The position numbers and the translations under genes were made by a program. 64,000 bases of DNA, taken from the NCBI RefSeq assembly GCF_001605885.1, contig NZ_LRPE01000012.1, positions 1 through 64,000 of the forward strand. The letters are read 5' to 3'. Each line of letters starts with the position of its first letter. Positions within the stretch are counted from its first letter, which is position 1. This document shows positions 1-9,003 of the stretch, in pieces. The notes beneath the pieces were generated by a model. That model was not told the DNA's origin, did not search any database, and saw nothing but the letters and a program-made list of their open reading frames with translations. This DNA comes from Acinetobacter lactucae. GTDB taxonomy: Bacteria > Pseudomonadota > Gammaproteobacteria > Pseudomonadales > Moraxellaceae.

Positions 1-396
1 GTATAGATTTATTAAAGCCACAAATCTAAAGAAATATTTCAATTGAAAAAATAAGGTTTTATTGTGACACATATCACAATAAAAACATAAAAATTTCAAA
101 TTATACTTATAAACATCAATTACTTACCTATATAATTTTTAATATTATTATTTTTAAAAATATTAAATTTATATATATTTTATCACATCATATAGTGTTT
201 TAGTGAGTAAATTTAAATATGATTTCATAATTAATTTTAATAATCCACTTATTTCATTATACTTAATTTAACATTCAATACAGTAATAAATTATTTTAAA
301 TATTAAATGAATTTCATGTTTAATTGAAAATAATTCATTTCACATTATACAAAATAAAAATATATAATTATTAGAATTGCAATTTAATTTTTTATT
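1..396. other. AT-rich intergenic leader without a gene
   Basis: No coding frame is convincing here. The stretch is extremely AT-rich with poly-A/T runs. The only distinct signal is a CRP-type palindrome near its left end (separate entry). No Shine-Dalgarno sequence is visible before the queH ATG at 397, so the queH promoter lies somewhere in this stretch but I cannot place it. Confidence 0.5.
61..80. promoter_or_regulatory. CRP/Vfr-type binding site
   Basis: The sequence shows ATTGTGA-N6-TCACAAT, with perfect 7-bp arms containing the CRP core TGTGA-N6-TCACA. It lies about 317 bp upstream of queH, so it more probably controls a gene to the left of the window or a distant queH promoter. Function is inferred from the match to the enterobacterial consensus only. 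Confidence 0.5.
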
Positions 397-1056
397 ATGT
401 CAACTCAACGTTTAAAATTAAAACTCCCATCTGGACATGATCAATTATTACTTCATTCTTGTTGTGCTCCTTGTTCAGGAGAAGTCATGGAAGCATTAAT
501 TGATTCCGGAATTAAATTTTCTATATTTTTTTATAATCCTAATATTCATCCAGTAAAAGAATATCTCATCCGCAAGGAAGAAAATATTCGTTTTGCAGAA
601 AAGCATAATATTCCATTTATCGATGCAGATTATGACACGGATAATTGGTTTGCTCGAGCTAAAGGTATGGAAGATGAACCAGAACGCGGTATTCGTTGTA
701 CCATGTGTTTCGATATGCGTTTCGAGCGAACTGCCCTGTATGCACATGAACATGGCTTTAGCCTCATCAGTAGTTCGTTAGGAATTTCCCGTTGGAAAAA
801 TATGGCTCAAATTAATGACTGCGGAATTCGAGCAGCCTCTCATTATCCAGATATTCAATATTGGGATTATAACTGGCGCAAAAATGGTGGCTCTAGTCGA
901 ATGATTGAAATTAGTAAGCGTGAAGAATTCTACCAGCAGGAATATTGTGGCTGTGTATATTCTTTACGTGACACCAATCGTTGGCGTATGAGTAATGGTC
1001 GAGACCGAATTAAACTAGGTGTTAAATTTTATAGTAATGCCATGGAAGAAAATTAA
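397..1056 (+). CDS. queH: Epoxyqueuosine reductase QueH
   Basis: QueH (DUF208 family) performs the last step of queuosine synthesis, reducing epoxyqueuosine to queuosine in the wobble position of GUN-decoding tRNAs. It is the non-cobalamin alternative to QueG. The 219-residue protein shows the family cysteine sets expected for the iron-sulfur and redox centres: C22-C23-A-P-C26, C101-T-M-C104 and C184-G-C186. It also has the conserved HSCCAPC opening and an R-C-T-M-C-F-D segment. Length fits the family. The start is the only ATG ahead of the cysteine cluster but lacks a clear Shine-Dalgarno sequence. The gene stands alone, with no other queuosine gene visible beside it. Confidence 0.92.
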   Translation: MSTQRLKLKLPSGHDQLLLHSCCAPCSGEVMEALIDSGIKFSIFFYNPNIHPVKEYLIRKEENIRFAEKHNIPFIDADYDTDNWFARAKGMEDEPERGIRCTMCFDMRFERTALYAHEHGFSLISSSLGISRWKNMAQINDCGIRAASHYPDIQYWDYNWRKNGGSSRMIEISKREEFYQQEYCGCVYSLRDTNRWRMSNGRDRIKLGVKFYSNAMEEN

Positions 1057-1115
1057 ATCTTATTTCTCTTAAAAAATTAATTCATTCTAAGCTATATTTA
1101 TTGCTAATAAAAAAA

Positions 1116-1138
1116 GGCCACATCTGGAGAATGTGGCC
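1116..1138 (-). terminator. Rho-independent terminator for the MocR gene
   Basis: Perfect 8-bp arms GGCCACAT/ATGTGGCC around a 7-nt loop. The A-run on the plus side becomes a T-run when read on the minus strand, so it ends transcripts coming leftward from the regulator that stops at 1325. Confidence 0.7.
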
Positions 1139-1324
1139 AAAAGGTGTACTGTACTGAGCTTTGATATTATTAGAATAATGAAGTTAGCTTAAAATAAGAT
1201 TAATAAATTTTTTCTATTTTTAAAAATTTCATCAAAATATTAAAATCGTATAAATATTTTACCCTTCTCATTAAAAATAAAATCGCTCTAAAATCCAGAT
1301 ATTAATTTGAAAAGTTTAGCTATT

Positions 1325-2800
1325 TTACTTTTTAATGCTGATAGCTAGTCTCCTAATATTTTCTACTATTTCCTCAGGTTGATGTGCAGCATAGCCGAAC
1401 AGAACTGCTGCTTTTTTCGACTCAAGTTGACAATATCTTGATAGAGGTTGAATCTCCAAATCCAATGCCGAGCAATGAGAAATAAACTCCTTCTCAGTCC
1501 ATGATGCTTTTAACCAACATATAAGATGAATACCTGAATCTGTCGGCTGAACATCCAGTACATCTGAAAGGTATTCATTAATAACGTTAATCAATACTTG
1601 TTGACGCTCATAGCATGCTTTTCGAACTTTACGTACATGTCGAGCATAGTGGCCTTGTTGAATGAATAAAGCTAAAGCGACTTGCTCTAAATATGAACTT
1701 CTCACGTCAGTATAGTATTTAGCTGCACTAAAGGTTTCAATTAATGCTTCGGGTACAACCATGAACCCTAAGCGAAACTCCGGAAACATCATCTTGGTAA
1801 AAGTACCAGAGTAAATGACTCTTTGCTGCTGATCTAAACCTTGTAGTGCTTGAATTGGGTGAGTGCCATAGCGAAACTCACTATTATAATCGTCTTCAAA
1901 AATCCATTTTTCTTGTTTGTTTGCCCAATCTAATAAAGCAAAACGTCGAGCTAAACTTAAAGTTCCCCCTAAAGGAAACTGATGTGAAGGCGCCGTATAA
2001 ACAAGTTTGCTTTTGAAGTAATGATCTGTAATGTCAGAGATTTGCATTCCCTCTTCATCACTTTCGATCAAGTTTACCTGAGCACCAAAACTTCGAAAAA
2101 TCTTAAAAGCTGCATCATATCCCGGCTCATCCAAACACACTTCATCATTTGCTTGAAGTAAGGCATAGGCCGTTAAATGAATAGCTTGCTGCGTGCCATT
2201 TACGATAATAATTTGCTCTTCGTTGCAGTTCAGCCCTCGAGTGGAGCGGACATATTCACAAATTGCCTGACGCAAAGGTAGATAGCCACGGGGGTCGTAA
2301 AATTGTCCAAGCTGATAATATGACTGCCGCCATGCTTGTGTTAATAACTTTCCCCAAAGTTGATGAGGAAATAAATCAATACAACCTACCCCCACATGGA
2401 ACATCTTTTTCTTTTGCGTTAACCACGATTGCTTTCGCCATGAATCCAATAAAGCTTCAATATTCGGATTAATATTCAAGGATTGATGATTATTTTTAGA
2501 TGTTTTCTTTGAATTTTCTTGAACATGTATTAACTGATCTGGTACGACCTCAGCAACATAGGTTCCCGAACTTGGTTTGGTAAATAAATATCCCTCATCC
2601 AGTAATCGTTCAAGAGCCGCTAATACAGAATTCCTTGAAATTGACATCATCTCTGCCAAGGCACGACTTGAGGGTAATTTTGTTCCGGCAGTTAGCCTTC
2701 CATCTAAAATTGCATCACGCAAAGCCGTATATAGCCCATCTTTAATCTGGCCTTTTGGCAAAATTAAATGTGGAAAAGATGCAGAAATCGAAGCGGCCAT
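1325..2800 (-). CDS. MocR/PdxR-family GntR-type regulator with aminotransferase domain
   Basis: A 491-residue transcription factor. It has an N-terminal GntR winged helix (residues about 15-85, including LPSSRALAEMMSISRNSV), a linker, and a fold-type-I PLP aminotransferase-like domain (about 135-490). The PLP lysine is K336 in SGTFTKMMFPEFRLG, and an upstream FEDDYNSEFRY motif is present. MocR proteins sense PLP or amino compounds and control a neighbouring gene. Here that is the divergent GNAT acetyltransferase, 110 bp away, with direct repeats in the shared region. The effector and the physiological pathway cannot be read from the sequence. Confidence 0.88.
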   Translation of the reverse strand: MAASISASFPHLILPKGQIKDGLYTALRDAILDGRLTAGTKLPSSRALAEMMSISRNSVLAALERLLDEGYLFTKPSSGTYVAEVVPDQLIHVQENSKKTSKNNHQSLNINPNIEALLDSWRKQSWLTQKKKMFHVGVGCIDLFPHQLWGKLLTQAWRQSYYQLGQFYDPRGYLPLRQAICEYVRSTRGLNCNEEQIIIVNGTQQAIHLTAYALLQANDEVCLDEPGYDAAFKIFRSFGAQVNLIESDEEGMQISDITDHYFKSKLVYTAPSHQFPLGGTLSLARRFALLDWANKQEKWIFEDDYNSEFRYGTHPIQALQGLDQQQRVIYSGTFTKMMFPEFRLGFMVVPEALIETFSAAKYYTDVRSSYLEQVALALFIQQGHYARHVRKVRKACYERQQVLINVINEYLSDVLDVQPTDSGIHLICWLKASWTEKEFISHCSALDLEIQPLSRYCQLESKKAAVLFGYAAHQPEEIVENIRRLAISIKK

Positions 2801-2830
2801 ATCAAAACTGGTACTGTTAAAAATATCAAA

Positions 2831-2869
2831 AGTGTATCTTATAAAATACCACTCTCAAAACTACACTCT
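2831..2869. promoter_or_regulatory. Candidate MocR operator between divergent genes
   Basis: On the minus strand AGAGTG occurs twice, with starts 14 bp apart (2864-2869 and 2850-2855). An inverted AGTGTA/TACACT pair (2831-2836, 2862-2867) flanks a TATAAAAT box. MocR/GabR proteins are known to bind direct repeats overlapping their own promoter, so this is the likely autoregulatory site. It is inferred from position and repeats only. Confidence 0.4.
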
Positions 2870-2910
2870 AATTGTCGATTTTTATTACTTTAAAACAGAG
2901 TGCAATTATT

Positions 2911-3366
2911 ATGCAAAATCAAGATCTTCAAATCGTGCCAGTTCAACAGCAAGACTATACGCAATGGGAAAAATATTGGCTTGCCTACCAAAATTTTTAT
3001 CAAGTAAATTTACCCCTTCATGTCACAAAAGTAACGTGGGAACGATTTTTCGATGAGAATGAACCTATGTACTGTGCTGTTGCCAAACAAGACGAGCAAG
3101 TTTTGGGAATTGTGCACTATGTTATTCATCGTTCAACATGGGCAGAAAATAATTACTGCTATTTAGAAGACCTTTATGTTTCACCTGAAGTTCGTGGGCA
3201 ACATATTGGTAAGCAACTCATTGAATATGTGCAGAAGCAAGCAATCGAACAAGACTGTGACCGTTTATATTGGCATACTCAAGAAACCAATCTAAGAGCC
3301 CAAAAGCTCTATGACTGGATTGCACAAAAACCAGGAATTATTGAATATCGTATGCCTTTGAACTAA
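2911..3366 (+). CDS. GNAT-family N-acetyltransferase
   Basis: A 151-residue single-domain GNAT protein. The acetyl-CoA-binding motif A reads LEDLYVSPEVRGQHIGKQLI (V-x-P-x-x-R-G-x-x-I/G-x-x-L), followed by a C-terminal LYWHTQETNLRAQKLYDWIA helix typical of small-molecule acetyltransferases. An in-frame upstream start at 2872 exists, but the ATG at 2911 begins the conserved domain and leaves a normal promoter gap to the divergent MocR regulator. The gene pair suggests that the acetyltransferase modifies an amine or amino acid sensed by that regulator. The substrate is unknown. Confidence 0.85.
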   Translation: MQNQDLQIVPVQQQDYTQWEKYWLAYQNFYQVNLPLHVTKVTWERFFDENEPMYCAVAKQDEQVLGIVHYVIHRSTWAENNYCYLEDLYVSPEVRGQHIGKQLIEYVQKQAIEQDCDRLYWHTQETNLRAQKLYDWIAQKPGIIEYRMPLN

Positions 3367-3374
3367 AAAAATGA

Positions 3375-3406
3375 AAACACCAAAAGCTGCAGTGCTTTTG
3401 GTGTTT
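3375..3406. terminator. Bidirectional terminator
   Basis: Perfect 13-bp arms AAACACCAAAAGC/GCTTTTGGTGTTT with a 6-nt loop lie between two convergent genes. The right arm overlaps the stop codon of the minus-strand glycosylase gene. A- and T-runs inside the arms allow use from both sides. Confidence 0.8.
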
Positions 3407-4571
3407 AAATTTTAGCAAGAATAAGCTTTATCAGTTTGTCATTAATAGTTGAGCATTGATTAAACGCTGCAAAACGCATGAGCTCTTGCTCCAATTCGAA
3501 AAAGAAAAGCTCCTTATTTTTTACTGTTTTTTCTAGATGCAGACTAATTACTTCTAACTCTTTTATAGAACGATGCGCTTTACAATCTAATCGGCCAACT
3601 AACTCATCTTGATATAGAATCGGTAAACAAAAATAACCATATACCCGTTTAGCCGCTGGTACATAGCATTCAATTCGATAATCAAACTCAAATAAAGAAG
3701 TTAAACGGTCACGATGAATAAGCGAGTTATCAAAAGGTGAAAGTATTTTTAAACCGAACTCAGTATTAAGCTTTTGTTCTATTGCAGCGGCATCAACATA
3801 TAGCGTTTGACCATTCTCAAGCTTAATTGCAGATACTACACCTGCGTCAATATATTCCTCCAGCACGGCACGCATAGTTTCTTTTAAATTATTTTTCTTT
3901 AAATGAACCAATTGTTTCCATGTAAATGCACCATGTGCTCGAAGCGTATTATTAAATAAATACTGCGCATATTCATAAAGCGTAGGCATACTTAAATCAA
4001 TATTTTCAGGCAAGCAGCGCTCGGTCAAATCATAGACTTTTTCCATTCCGTTACGTTCACAGATCATCAGGTCACCCTGCATATATAACTGCTCAAAAGC
4101 ACGGCGGCCTGGTCCAGTATTCCACCAGTTTCCTAAACTCTTTTTATTATTCTTATCAATATCACGGAGACGAATTTTTCCTTCAGCACGAACACGCGCC
4201 AAAATTTCATTCATGAGCTGCTGATCGCCTCTATTAAAATAACGGCTTTCCCCTTTCCTCACAGACATCATGGCAGGCAGTGCATAGCGATAATCTTTCA
4301 TAGGAAGATAAGATGCGGCATGATACCAATATTCAAAAATCTGGCGCTCGCGTACCAAACTATTGAGATGACTTAGATCATAATCAGGCACTCGGCTCCA
4401 CAATATATGGTGATGAGCTCGCTCTACAACCGATATGGTATCAATCTGCACATATCCTAAATGCTCAATGGCCTGTAAAGTGCCTTCCAAGCCTTGTGCA
4501 AATCGACTAGTTTTTCCTAGGCCTTGATTGAATAAAGCAAGCTGTTTCAAAGAAGAAGTCATAAAAATCAA
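3405..4571 (-). CDS. YcaQ/AlkX-type winged-helix DNA glycosylase
   Basis: A 388-residue member of the HTH_42 (DUF1006) family, in which E. coli YcaQ (AlkX) unhooks interstrand crosslinks and removes bulky alkylated bases. The diagnostic stretch reads YVQIDTISVVERAHHHILWSR, giving the Q-phi-D catalytic motif at Q42/D44. This variant is found in the broad-acting YcaQ subgroup rather than the Q-phi-Q AlkZ subgroup. Further family blocks (YWYHAASYLP, LSPFDNSLIHRDR) are intact and length is normal. A second ATG three codons in (4562) could be the real start. It acts in cytoplasmic DNA repair. There is no natural-product cluster nearby, so a resistance role is not suggested. Confidence 0.85.
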   Translation of the reverse strand: MIFMTSSLKQLALFNQGLGKTSRFAQGLEGTLQAIEHLGYVQIDTISVVERAHHHILWSRVPDYDLSHLNSLVRERQIFEYWYHAASYLPMKDYRYALPAMMSVRKGESRYFNRGDQQLMNEILARVRAEGKIRLRDIDKNNKKSLGNWWNTGPGRRAFEQLYMQGDLMICERNGMEKVYDLTERCLPENIDLSMPTLYEYAQYLFNNTLRAHGAFTWKQLVHLKKNNLKETMRAVLEEYIDAGVVSAIKLENGQTLYVDAAAIEQKLNTEFGLKILSPFDNSLIHRDRLTSLFEFDYRIECYVPAAKRVYGYFCLPILYQDELVGRLDCKAHRSIKELEVISLHLEKTVKNKELFFFELEQELMRFAAFNQCSTINDKLIKLILAKI

Positions 4572-4692
4572 ATATTGTTGTATTCATTTAAAAGCGGAAA
4601 TTTTTCAGTTCTATCGTATCACTATTTCCTGATTTACTTGTGTTTTAGAATCGGTAATTCTCTATAAAAAGACTCTCAGTTAACTCAACGTT

Positions 4693-5874
4693 TCACAGAC
4701 CCAGCTTAAAATAACTTTTAGGAGCCAATCTAATCACTAAAATAACTACTAATATCACACTAGCTAAATGGAAAAGCCATCCCGCTTTGTAAGCCCCCGT
4801 AAGATCATGCAAAATTGCAATAATCCATGGCGGAATTGCTGCCAATAAGAAACCACCGCCTTGCATCAGTGCAGATAAAGCACCTGCATAAATCGGCTCA
4901 TCAAAATGATCTAATGCAACTATAAGCGTTAAGGCAAAACATCCTCCCAAACCCGCGCCTAAACAAATTGCCCAAAGTGTAGAAGCAAACTCAGGCATAA
5001 AAGCCATTCCCGTAAACCCAACCATTTGCATAGCTAACGTAAACCATAGCCATGGACGTCGGTCTTTATATTTTCTTGCTAAAACGGGCAAAATAAGTGC
5101 TGAAGCTGCTTGGCTCAAGGCCAGTAAAGCAAGTAGTTGTCCACTTTGCGCTGCACTCCAACCCTGATCTTGAAAGGAAGGCGCTAACCAAGCTACGACT
5201 GATGAGTAACCACCATTTACAAGCCCGAAGCAAACCATTAATAACCAAGTTCGAGGTTGATTTAATAACTTTCTTACGGGCGCACGATGAATGGATGAGC
5301 TAACTTTTGATGGTAAAAAAGCCAGTGCCAATATAAATGCAAATAAAGCTGGAATAGCAAAAAAAGCCAGTCCAATCGACCAAAGGCTCGTTATATTTGA
5401 AATTATGGGAGCTAACCATGCTCCTAACGCCCCACCGCCCATGAGCATAGCTGAATAAAGCCCCATCATCGGACCTATGTATTGGCTAAATTCTCGTTTA
5501 ATCATGCCCGGAAAGGCCGCTTGTATCATCGCAACGCCAAATCCAATTACTATTGCGCTAATAATTAATCCTTGGGCTGTAGGTAATAAAAAACGCACAG
5601 CACATCCCGCACAAATGGCAAGTAATGCACCGAGAATAGCTTTTCGTTCGCCCACATAGTTCTGCAATATTGGCCCAACAAATGCAACAAGCCCCATAAG
5701 CATCATCGGTAGCAAAGTAAGTAGCGCCATTCCTTGTAGGCTTAAGCCAGTGGCTGTTCGAATATTGGCAATCAGTGGTCCAATACTTGTGATAAATGGT
5801 CTTAAATTAAGGCCCACCAAAGCTACCGTTACAACAAGCATGGGACGAGTCAAAAAAACTCCAGACTGCTTCAT
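4693..5874 (-). CDS. CynX/NimT-family MFS transporter
   Basis: A 393-residue inner-membrane carrier with about 12 hydrophobic segments. The opening TVALVGLNLRPFITSIGPL is characteristic of the CynX/YeaN (NimT) branch of the major facilitator superfamily, whose members move cyanate, nitroimidazoles or other small anions and nitrogen compounds. Its ATG overlaps the stop of the upstream deaminase by 4 bp (ATGA), so the two are translationally coupled. That suggests transport of a purine- or pyrimidine-related compound. The substrate is inferred from context only. Confidence 0.82.
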   Translation of the reverse strand: MKQSGVFLTRPMLVVTVALVGLNLRPFITSIGPLIANIRTATGLSLQGMALLTLLPMMLMGLVAFVGPILQNYVGERKAILGALLAICAGCAVRFLLPTAQGLIISAIVIGFGVAMIQAAFPGMIKREFSQYIGPMMGLYSAMLMGGGALGAWLAPIISNITSLWSIGLAFFAIPALFAFILALAFLPSKVSSSIHRAPVRKLLNQPRTWLLMVCFGLVNGGYSSVVAWLAPSFQDQGWSAAQSGQLLALLALSQAASALILPVLARKYKDRRPWLWFTLAMQMVGFTGMAFMPEFASTLWAICLGAGLGGCFALTLIVALDHFDEPIYAGALSALMQGGGFLLAAIPPWIIAILHDLTGAYKAGWLFHLASVILVVILVIRLAPKSYFKLGL

Positions 5875-6359
5875 TCTTCTGAGCCTAAATTCTTGGCTTG
5901 ATAATTATTCCAATGCACATAAAGATCAGTACGGTTTTCAACTCTGATCGGTATATATTGAATTTTCATTGATTGCTCAGAAAACGGCTTGGCAAGCTCA
6001 ATATATATTTCGGCTGTAGACAAACCAAATGGTGTTCCATCTTCATTAGAATATGCATAGCTCACCGACTTGATACCTGCTAAACGCATTGCAGCCATAC
6101 ACATTGGGCATGGATGGCCACTTGCATACACAGAACAGCCTTCTAAATTGGCAGATCCTAAAACTTGGCTGGCTGCACGAATCGCTAGTAATTCGGCATG
6201 TGCGGTGGGATCGTTAGTTATCAGAATCTGATTTACGCCTGAAGCAATAATTTCTCCATTCTTTACAACCACTGCTCCAAATGGTCTGCCACCTTTTTCA
6301 ATATTGTTATAGGCAAGCTCAATCGCATTACGTAAAAACTGTTCACCTTTTTCCATCAT
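5871..6359 (-). CDS. Nucleoside/guanine deaminase (CDA fold)
   Basis: A 162-residue zinc deaminase of the cytidine deaminase-like superfamily, closest in layout to GuaD-type guanine deaminases. Zinc ligands and catalytic base are visible: H54-A-E56 and P-C84-P-M-C87. The RPFGAVVVKNGEII block is the substrate-side loop. A second ATG directly follows the first (ATGATG), and a GAGAG element precedes both. It is coupled to the downstream MFS gene, so it probably deaminates an imported base or a toxic analogue. Specificity (guanine, cytosine or other) cannot be decided from these motifs. Confidence 0.83.
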   Translation of the reverse strand: MMEKGEQFLRNAIELAYNNIEKGGRPFGAVVVKNGEIIASGVNQILITNDPTAHAELLAIRAASQVLGSANLEGCSVYASGHPCPMCMAAMRLAGIKSVSYAYSNEDGTPFGLSTAEIYIELAKPFSEQSMKIQYIPIRVENRTDLYVHWNNYQAKNLGSEE

Positions 6360-6372
6360 GTACTCTCACTTT

Positions 6373-7041
6373 TTATTTTGCACCAGCTGCAAGAAGTCTT
6401 TTTTCAATTTCGCGGTAGCCTCGTGAACGTGCATGTTGTAATGGCTTAATGCCGTCTTTATCTGCTAAGTTCGGATCGGCACCTGCTTTTAATAAAAGCT
6501 CTACAATGCGTTGATATTTTGATTCTCCATTGCCCAAAATAATGGCCTCAAGCAATGCGGTCCAACCAAAATTATTAACATGATTAACATCTACACCAGC
6601 CGCTATTAATGTACGAACTGTTTCAACATGGCCTCGCTCCGCTGCGGGAATGAGCGCAGTCCCACCGTAACGATTAGTACTTTTTAAGTTCGCACCATGC
6701 ATGAGTGTCATTCTTAGAATTTTTAAATATCCCTGTGCGCCGGCGTACAAATACGGACTGTCTTGAATATTATCTTTTGCATTTACATCCGCACCCGCCT
6801 CTATCAGCATATGAGCAGCATGTACATTATTTGCTCTTGTTGCGACCATCAAAGCAGTAGAACCAGTTTCATCCCGCTCATCAATTAAAGCCTTTTGAGA
6901 TAAAATCTTTTTTATAGAATGAGTGTCGTTATTTATTACTGCCTGATGTAAAGGGTACTCACTCATTGCATTCGTCATATTTGTAAAACCTAAAGCCCCT
7001 AACGCGACGATCAGATTCATCCATATTAGTGACTTACGCAT
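6373..7041 (-). CDS. Exported ankyrin-repeat protein
   Basis: A 222-residue protein with a signal peptide (MRKSLIWMNLIVALGALGF..., cleavage probably near NAMS) followed by about five ankyrin repeats (TALMVATRANNVHAAHMLIEAGADV, TALIPAAERGHVETVRTLIAAGVDV and others). I start at 7041 because GGGAG sits upstream of this ATG and the signal peptide begins there. A longer frame to 7101 has no ribosome site. Periplasmic ankyrin proteins of this kind are often linked to oxidative-stress or catalase functions, but nothing here proves that. It ends 13 bp before the deaminase gene and may share its transcript. Confidence 0.8.
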   Translation of the reverse strand: MRKSLIWMNLIVALGALGFTNMTNAMSEYPLHQAVINNDTHSIKKILSQKALIDERDETGSTALMVATRANNVHAAHMLIEAGADVNAKDNIQDSPYLYAGAQGYLKILRMTLMHGANLKSTNRYGGTALIPAAERGHVETVRTLIAAGVDVNHVNNFGWTALLEAIILGNGESKYQRIVELLLKAGADPNLADKDGIKPLQHARSRGYREIEKRLLAAGAK

Positions 7042-7179
7042 GCTGGTCTCCCAATAGAAATTTATGGCAAAACATTTTGCAAATAGAATAAACATCACCA
7101 AAAGTATTTGGAAATTAAATTATTTAATCGATACTATTAAGATTATAAATACTTATCTGATCTGCTTTTAAACGTAGCG

Positions 7180-8046
7180 ATGCTTAATATGTTTGATCCT
7201 CGCCTTTTACGTGCTTTTGTGACTATTTTTGAAACGGGCAGTTTTACCGCGGCCGCCGATCGATTACACCTGACTCAGTCAACGATTAGTCAGCAGTTAG
7301 CACGGCTTGAAGAATCAGTCGGTCATGCGCTTATAGATCGAACAGCAAGACCTTTCAAATTGACCGTTTCGGGAGAATATCTGATTGGGTACGCGCAAAG
7401 GATTTTGACTCTTCAACAAGAAGCTGAGGCCCTACTTAAAGATCCGGCAGGAAGTATTCCTATTCGTATTGGTTTACCAGAAGATATGATGAGTTCTGCA
7501 ATGGCTGAAGTTTTCGGTATATTTGCCAAAGAGCATCGTTCCATTCGTTTAGACGTAACCTCTGGCTTAAGTCGGAACCTAACAGAACGGTATCGGAATG
7601 GTGAATTCGATATTATTATTGTCAAAGAACCCGCGGCCAGTGCTGATCACCACGCTACATTCCCAGAAGAGATGGCATGGTTTGCAAGTGAAAACTCAAA
7701 GACTCCATGGACTGACCCCTTGAGTTTAGTCACTTTTCCTCAAGGAGGACTTTATCGCGACGAAATGTTCGCAACCTTAGAACGTGAGCGGCGACGTTGG
7801 TATATTGCTTTTACTGGTAGTAGCCTAGAAAGCGTGTTAGTCAGTGTTGAAACAGGATTAGGGTTATCTTTATTGCCTGTAGCTACGACCAATGGACGTA
7901 AAGTACATCGATATAACTCATTCGGGGCTGTGCCACCTATGGTCGTTTCAATTTACACATGGGAAAAAGCTGGGATAATTTCCCAGCTTGTAGATAAAAT
8001 GACGACTGTTTTACAAAAACGTTTTCAATCCTCAATCAATGTTTAA
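7180..8046 (+). CDS. LysR-family transcriptional regulator
   Basis: A 288-residue LysR protein. The N-terminal winged helix-turn-helix (residues 5-65: LLRAFVTIFETGSFTAAADRLHLTQSTISQQLARLE) is followed by a periplasmic-binding-fold effector domain. It is divergent from the ankyrin-deaminase-MFS group, which makes that group the natural target. Its 3' end overlaps the convergent tagX gene by 4 bp, so it borders the T6SS operon without evident functional connection. MFDPRLL at 7189 is an alternative start. Confidence 0.85.
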   Translation: MLNMFDPRLLRAFVTIFETGSFTAAADRLHLTQSTISQQLARLEESVGHALIDRTARPFKLTVSGEYLIGYAQRILTLQQEAEALLKDPAGSIPIRIGLPEDMMSSAMAEVFGIFAKEHRSIRLDVTSGLSRNLTERYRNGEFDIIIVKEPAASADHHATFPEEMAWFASENSKTPWTDPLSLVTFPQGGLYRDEMFATLERERRRWYIAFTGSSLESVLVSVETGLGLSLLPVATTNGRKVHRYNSFGAVPPMVVSIYTWEKAGIISQLVDKMTTVLQKRFQSSINV

Positions 8047-8996
8047 CTTATGTCATTCGAACTTTCAGCAATAAGTTTTTCCGCCATTTCTTGAGTTTTT
8101 CTTAAGCCCGGCATACGGAATTCGGTATGCCCATAATCTTGGATAGATTTCCAACGTCCACCCCAAGTAAGCCCCACCGATTCGGCAACTTGTCCATATA
8201 ACCGATAGCCTTGCATCGCCCATGGATCCCGCTCAGAAATAACGACTTTCCCATTTCGTTTAAATGCTACATCAGCAGCTAAACCAAATTGATGATAGCT
8301 TTGGTAACCTCTCGCTCTAGTCGTGTTAGGATTGCCCGCCAGCATATTCTGACGTGCTGGGCTACGATAACCTTCTAATAGAACCAACTCATAACCATAC
8401 TGTTCTTTCATGATTTTAAACACCATGAGTAAACGCTGTTTATAACGTGGGTTCATTTTGTCCCATTTACGATCAACCAAAGTCGTGTCCAGAATAGCTC
8501 GACCATCGAAACTTGCATTATCAATCGGTGAAGAATTAATAGCTCCACTATTTTGAGACGAATATTGCTGCTCTAACTGCGTCGCCTCAACAATTGCGGC
8601 CTCAATTAAGCTTTCATCTACTTCTGGTGGTGGTGATAATATTTCACCATTTAAAAGTGCATAGATTTGAGGGTCAGTTTTTTTCAGATATTCAGCTTCA
8701 ATTCGAGTTGAACTAATGGGACGAGTAAAAGCAAAAATTAATATACTGGCAAACAAAAAAAAGCCTGCAATTACAATCCACCATTGCTGTAAATGCCAAT
8801 GAGATTGTAATTTTTCAGGAGCAGCTGCCTGATTCATCGTTTGAGCAAATTGCTTCACCTGATTCAGCTGTTTACGGCCTTGTGGTAGTAATGACAAGAC
8901 GAAATCTTTGCTTCTACTCCTTAGCTCATAAGACATTAAAAATGCTAAACCAATTGCCAAGCATGTAAAGCAAAAGAAAATGAGAAAGATCATCAT
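8043..8996 (-). CDS. tagX: T6SS peptidoglycan endopeptidase TagX
   Basis: A 317-residue membrane-anchored peptidase of the VanY/M15 type. Two hydrophobic segments (about 1-22 and 72-90) precede a periplasmic domain with the zinc motif H235-x6-D242 (SYHQFGLAADVAF) and a later D-Y-G-H290. In Acinetobacter this last gene of the T6SS operon was shown to be TagX, an L,D-endopeptidase thought to open peptidoglycan so that the secretion complex can be inserted. Position and domain order match that report. It starts 7 bp after the stop of asaD and is evidently the end of the operon. Confidence 0.88.
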   Translation of the reverse strand: MMIFLIFFCFTCLAIGLAFLMSYELRSRSKDFVLSLLPQGRKQLNQVKQFAQTMNQAAAPEKLQSHWHLQQWWIVIAGFFLFASILIFAFTRPISSTRIEAEYLKKTDPQIYALLNGEILSPPPEVDESLIEAAIVEATQLEQQYSSQNSGAINSSPIDNASFDGRAILDTTLVDRKWDKMNPRYKQRLLMVFKIMKEQYGYELVLLEGYRSPARQNMLAGNPNTTRARGYQSYHQFGLAADVAFKRNGKVVISERDPWAMQGYRLYGQVAESVGLTWGGRWKSIQDYGHTEFRMPGLRKTQEMAEKLIAESSNDIS

Positions 8997-9003
8997 CAGT
9001 TCA

